A stretch of DNA of 64,000 bases from Clostridium sp. AWRP (GTDB taxonomy: Bacteria; Bacillota; Clostridia; Clostridiales; Clostridiaceae), in NCBI RefSeq assembly GCF_004006395.2, contig NZ_CP029758.2, positions 3,162,001 through 3,226,000 of the forward strand, written 5' to 3'. The notes below the pieces were generated by a model. It was given only the letters and a program-made list of their open reading frames with translations, was not told the origin of the DNA and did no database searches. Below are positions 62,947 to 64,000 of this stretch, in pieces (positions within the stretch are counted from its first letter, which is position 1; the number at the start of each line of letters is the position of its first letter). Position numbers and translations under genes: made by a program.

Positions 62947-63786
62947 TTACTTTTCTTTATTTATCTTCATTTTCATTTTAATATTTAATTTATCCATTAA
63001 ATATTTTTTATTTGTTCCATCATCAGGAAAAATAACATAGCTGCATTTAAGATCGTATTCTCTATACTTTTCATTCATAATTTTTATTTTATTGTAAATA
63101 TGTTCCATTTCATGAACAATTGAAACAATTTTTCTATAATTGCAGTCTGGAACTACACTTATAAAAGTAGATAATCCATATTTTTCAAATAAATCTGGTA
63201 CCTTAAAAAGACTTCTCAACTTTTCATAAACTAAATCAAGTAAAATAAGGTAACTATCCTTTACTTCTATTTTCTCATCTTGTTCTGTATAATATTTTTT
63301 TATTAAGCTTACCATGATAATTGAAAGCTTTTTATTTTGTGCCCCACATTTTTCAATTTGTCTGGCAATATACTCTTGAAAATTCAAATATACTATTTCT
63401 TCTGGTCTATCTGAATTTCTAGTAGATTTTATGAGTTTCGTTATTCTTTTAACTAAATTTTTACTATTGAAAGGTTTTAATATATACTCTGAAGTACCTT
63501 CTTTTATACCTTTTATAAATGCTTCTCTAGAATTTAATTTTGTAAGTATCATTACAGGAATGTTTAATTTTTTAGCCTTTATCTTTTTAAGTACTTCAAA
63601 TCCATCTTCAGTGCTTAATCCCACCTCAAGTATTATCAAATTTATTTCTTCCTTTTTATCATATAACCTATTAAAGAACTCAAAGGAATTTCCACATTCA
63701 TATACCCCAATACCCGCATCTTCTAATACACGTCTCACCCTATATCTTACATATATCATATCATCTAATATTATAACTTTGTTCAT
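62947..63786 (-). CDS. Response-regulator-like protein with Glu at the phospho-acceptor site
   Basis: 279 residues. The receiver domain (1-120) keeps the acidic pair at 8-9 (LDD), Thr82 (ILTKL) and Lys104 (LKPF), but the acceptor position reads LIILEVGLS, Glu54 in place of Asp. The C-terminal part (about 130-279) is alpha/beta with FEKYGLSTFISVVPDC and KCSYVIFPDDGTNKK, which resembles a degenerate GGDEF fold without the active motif. So it may act as a constitutive or partner-controlled output. No kinase is adjacent. Confidence 0.75.
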   Translation of the reverse strand: MNKVIILDDMIYVRYRVRRVLEDAGIGVYECGNSFEFFNRLYDKKEEINLIILEVGLSTEDGFEVLKKIKAKKLNIPVMILTKLNSREAFIKGIKEGTSEYILKPFNSKNLVKRITKLIKSTRNSDRPEEIVYLNFQEYIARQIEKCGAQNKKLSIIMVSLIKKYYTEQDEKIEVKDSYLILLDLVYEKLRSLFKVPDLFEKYGLSTFISVVPDCNYRKIVSIVHEMEHIYNKIKIMNEKYREYDLKCSYVIFPDDGTNKKYLMDKLNIKMKMKINKEK

Positions 63787-63911
63787 AATTATTCATCCTA
63801 TAACATCAATATTTTAACCATCCCTTTTACTAAAATTAATTTTTTCCATATTCTATTTATCGTCCACTACTACTATTATTTTATATGTATATTACACTAA
63901 AGGTTCATTTC

Positions 63912-64000
63912 TCATATCATTCCACCGTCTACGGTTATTATCTGTCCTGTTATATATGCGGATGAATCGCCTGCCAAAAAGCATACAGTTTTGGCTATGT
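63912..64000 (-). CDS. Short-chain dehydrogenase/reductase, C-terminal end only (FabG-like)
   Basis: The last 28 codons are visible, ending in VCFLAGDSSAYITGQIITVD followed by GGMI and TGA at 63914-63912. This is the hallmark C-terminus of SDR proteins such as 3-oxoacyl-ACP reductase. The gene continues past the window edge, so subfamily and start are unknown. Confidence 0.75.
   Translation of the reverse strand, partial: IAKTVCFLAGDSSAYITGQIITVDGGMI

Noticed and set aside
1..64000. CRISPR arrays, tRNA or rRNA genes, prophage or conjugative modules
   Set aside because: I saw no regularly spaced direct repeats, no tRNA cloverleaf with T-loop GGTTCRA/CCA pattern and no phage structural or integrase genes; the only complete mobile element is the IS at 59.8-61.4 kb.

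Overview
The window looks like chromosomal DNA of a low-GC, spore-forming, anaerobic Clostridium. Support for this: AT-rich intergenic DNA, an alpha/beta-type small acid-soluble spore protein, a Trp T-box leader, CWB2 cell-wall repeats, a rubrerythrin-like protein, a Gram-positive class 3 fructose-1,6-bisphosphatase, strong AGGAGG ribosome sites and frequent TTG/GTG starts. Species cannot be fixed from the sequence. The C. ljungdahlii/kluyveri side of the genus is only a guess.

Layout. 1-5.7 kb: a cut-off SIR2-like gene, a spore protein, a chemoreceptor, a decayed ECF-type ATPase fragment, a secreted CWB2/cysteine-peptidase-like protein and two related MITE-like intergenic repeats. 5.7-9.6 kb (minus): a cytosolic [NiFe] hydrogenase operon with small and large subunits, maturation protease, a cytochrome-b5-like protein, a HypA-like protein and DUF503. 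9.7-24.0 kb: a shikimate/quinate-type dissimilation cluster (aroD, two aroE paralogues, a sugar-isomerase-fold dehydratase candidate, two enoate-reductase-like flavoenzymes, two MFS carriers, two esterases) with a divergent LysR regulator. 24.0-34.1 kb (minus): a complete Tad/Flp pilus locus with its own DegS/DegU-like pair and prepilin peptidase. 34.2-43.1 kb: a Cys-rich/rubrerythrin pair, trpP behind a Trp T-box, a CBS protein, small ORFs, cardiolipin synthase, fbp and a phosphohexomutase. 43.3-51.3 kb: a metal P-type ATPase, an AMP ligase plus a thiolase without a usable start codon, a metal-binding HMA protein, a beta-propeller protein and an L,D-transpeptidase. 51.4-59.7 kb (minus): the aromatic biosynthesis operon aroF-tyrA-aroB-aroA-aroC-pheA-aroE-aroK. 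59.7-64 kb: an IS1202-like insertion sequence with a 29-bp target duplication, a CHAP/SH3 cell-wall enzyme, a response regulator lacking its phospho-acceptor Asp, and the end of an SDR gene.

The two most striking points are regulatory or non-coding. First, the aro operon has a consensus promoter, then an unlisted 52-codon leader peptide with 13 aromatic codons in 21 positions (5 Tyr, 7 Phe, 1 Trp), then an intrinsic terminator before aroF: the layout of ribosome-mediated attenuation by all three aromatic amino acids. Second, three intergenic copies (14.8, 22.9 and 43.3 kb) share a compact element bounded by TTATCC and GGATAA; two of them carry a large following hairpin. I cannot match it to an RNA or transposon class I know.

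The shikimate cluster and the aro operon meet at the same metabolites. The 9.7-24 kb cluster would feed on or degrade imported quinate/shikimate-type compounds, perhaps as hydroxycinnamate esters, while the aro operon makes chorismate, Phe and Tyr. The only 3-dehydroquinate dehydratase in the window lies in the catabolic cluster.
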